From assembly GCA_963971285.1 (NCBI GenBank), contig OZ020258.1, forward strand, positions 12,110,614-12,174,613: DNA of 64,000 nucleotides, written 5' to 3'. A program made the translations under genes and the position numbers. The notes under the pieces are model-generated. The model worked only from the letters and a program-made list of their open reading frames with translations. It made no database searches and was not told the origin of the DNA. Source of the DNA: Astropecten irregularis (lineage: Eukaryota; Echinodermata; Asteroidea; Paxillosida; Astropectinidae). Shown here piece by piece: positions 63,338 through 64,000 of this stretch; positions within the stretch are counted from its first letter, which is position 1; the number at the start of each line of letters is the position of its first letter.

Positions 63338-64000
63338 AAACCAACATTTTGAAAGGATTGTGGCCCTATTCTCTACTGTCTATTAAATTTTTCATTTTTG
63401 TATTACTGAATTCGTCTGATAACTCCGGATTTAAATTTCATGAACCAAAAACCCAGCTTTCAGGGTTGAGATTTCTCAGATTAAAATCTGATTTCAGATT
63501 TTTTTTTGGGGGGGGATTTCAGATTTTTTTTTCCTCACAGGCTGTGTACAAAAGTATAGGAGATTTTCAGATTTCAGACTTATTATGCTCCCTGTCAGCT
63601 GTTTTCAGACATTTTTATCACCGGTCAACCTTATCCCTGCAGCTTTGGAATATTTATCATCATGATTTGTGTGATATTCACAAACAAGCCTTTGTACTTT
63701 AAAAAACCCAGAATCATAAAAGATGCACATCTGCGAATTTTCCGCGCTTCACTGCATATAGGTTTGATCAACGACTGCTTTGAGGAGCAGTCAAGTATGC
63801 AGCTTGGTGCAGGCTTGTAAATCCTGATTTATTGTCGTTAAATTACGTAAAGGACAAGGTAACCTTTGGCCATACAACCAACAATGAAGCATATTGGGTA
63901 TAGTAGCCAACCGTGATCGACCACTGTACACAACGCATGATGCTTGGCTTGAAACCACGCAATCTATCGTGCTGTCATGGCTGTCGTAATATCTTGTATT

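Larger units (their letters stand above)
59703..64000. other. Intron or upstream DNA of the SLC16-like gene
   Basis: No further exon was recognised. Contents: three M5 MITEs (59934-60188, 60337-60548, 60549-60795), AT-rich DNA (60796-62000), M1 (62003), SINE S4 (62163), a 712-bp CpG-rich TIR element (62626) and a dispersed repeat (63480-63620). 63621-64000 shows nothing I can name. Confidence 0.65.

Overview
This is eukaryotic nuclear DNA: short exons with GT..AG introns, long introns, and a very dense load of small inverted-repeat elements, tRNA-derived SINEs and minisatellites. The protein families present (a meiotic axis protein, PTER, an SLC16-type transporter) are animal. The repeat style and compact introns suggest a marine invertebrate deuterostome, most likely an echinoderm such as a sea star. 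The species is an inference; no sequence here fixes it.

Layout. (1) 76-15269, + strand: the 3' part of a large gene with 15 well supported exons plus one doubtful first exon. All junction phases agree. The product is a long acidic/basic low-complexity protein (over 1,050 residues in the window) ending in a coiled coil whose last residues closely resemble the C-terminus of SYCP3 (Cor1 family). The overall architecture, a long disordered body plus axis coil, is more like SYCP2. (2) 15270-22512: intergenic DNA packed with terminal-inverted-repeat (TIR) elements. (3) 22513-30800 and 39919-47812, + strand: two tandem copies of a seven-exon PTER gene (phosphotriesterase-related, amidohydrolase fold), about 17 kb apart with identical exon lengths. 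The downstream copy is intact (351 aa). The upstream copy carries one in-frame TAG at codon 266, before the last metal-binding Asp. (4) 30801-39918, between the PTER copies: a dead LINE fragment split by a MITE, nested elements and two satellite arrays. (5) 47813-56702: intergenic, with TTAA-flanked MITEs, two hAT-like elements and a hammerhead-like motif. (6) 56703-59702, - strand: the last two coding exons of an SLC16/monocarboxylate-transporter-like protein, separated by a 2.6 kb intron full of 21-bp minisatellite. Its 5' exons lie to the right of the window or were not recognised. (7) 59703-64000: intron or upstream DNA of that gene, with MITEs, a SINE and a 712-bp CpG-rich TIR element.

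The genes do not form a functional unit; they are ordinary neighbours. The most notable signals are the SYCP3-like tail on a giant low-complexity protein, the PTER tandem pair with a single nonsense codon in one copy, and the mobile-element ecology: TTAA MITEs, hAT-like elements whose arms are degenerate CTCG-rich tandem repeats, nested insertions with readable target-site duplications, and hammerhead-like cores. All exon boundaries come from reading splice signals, phase and homology by eye; no alignment or transcript data were available.
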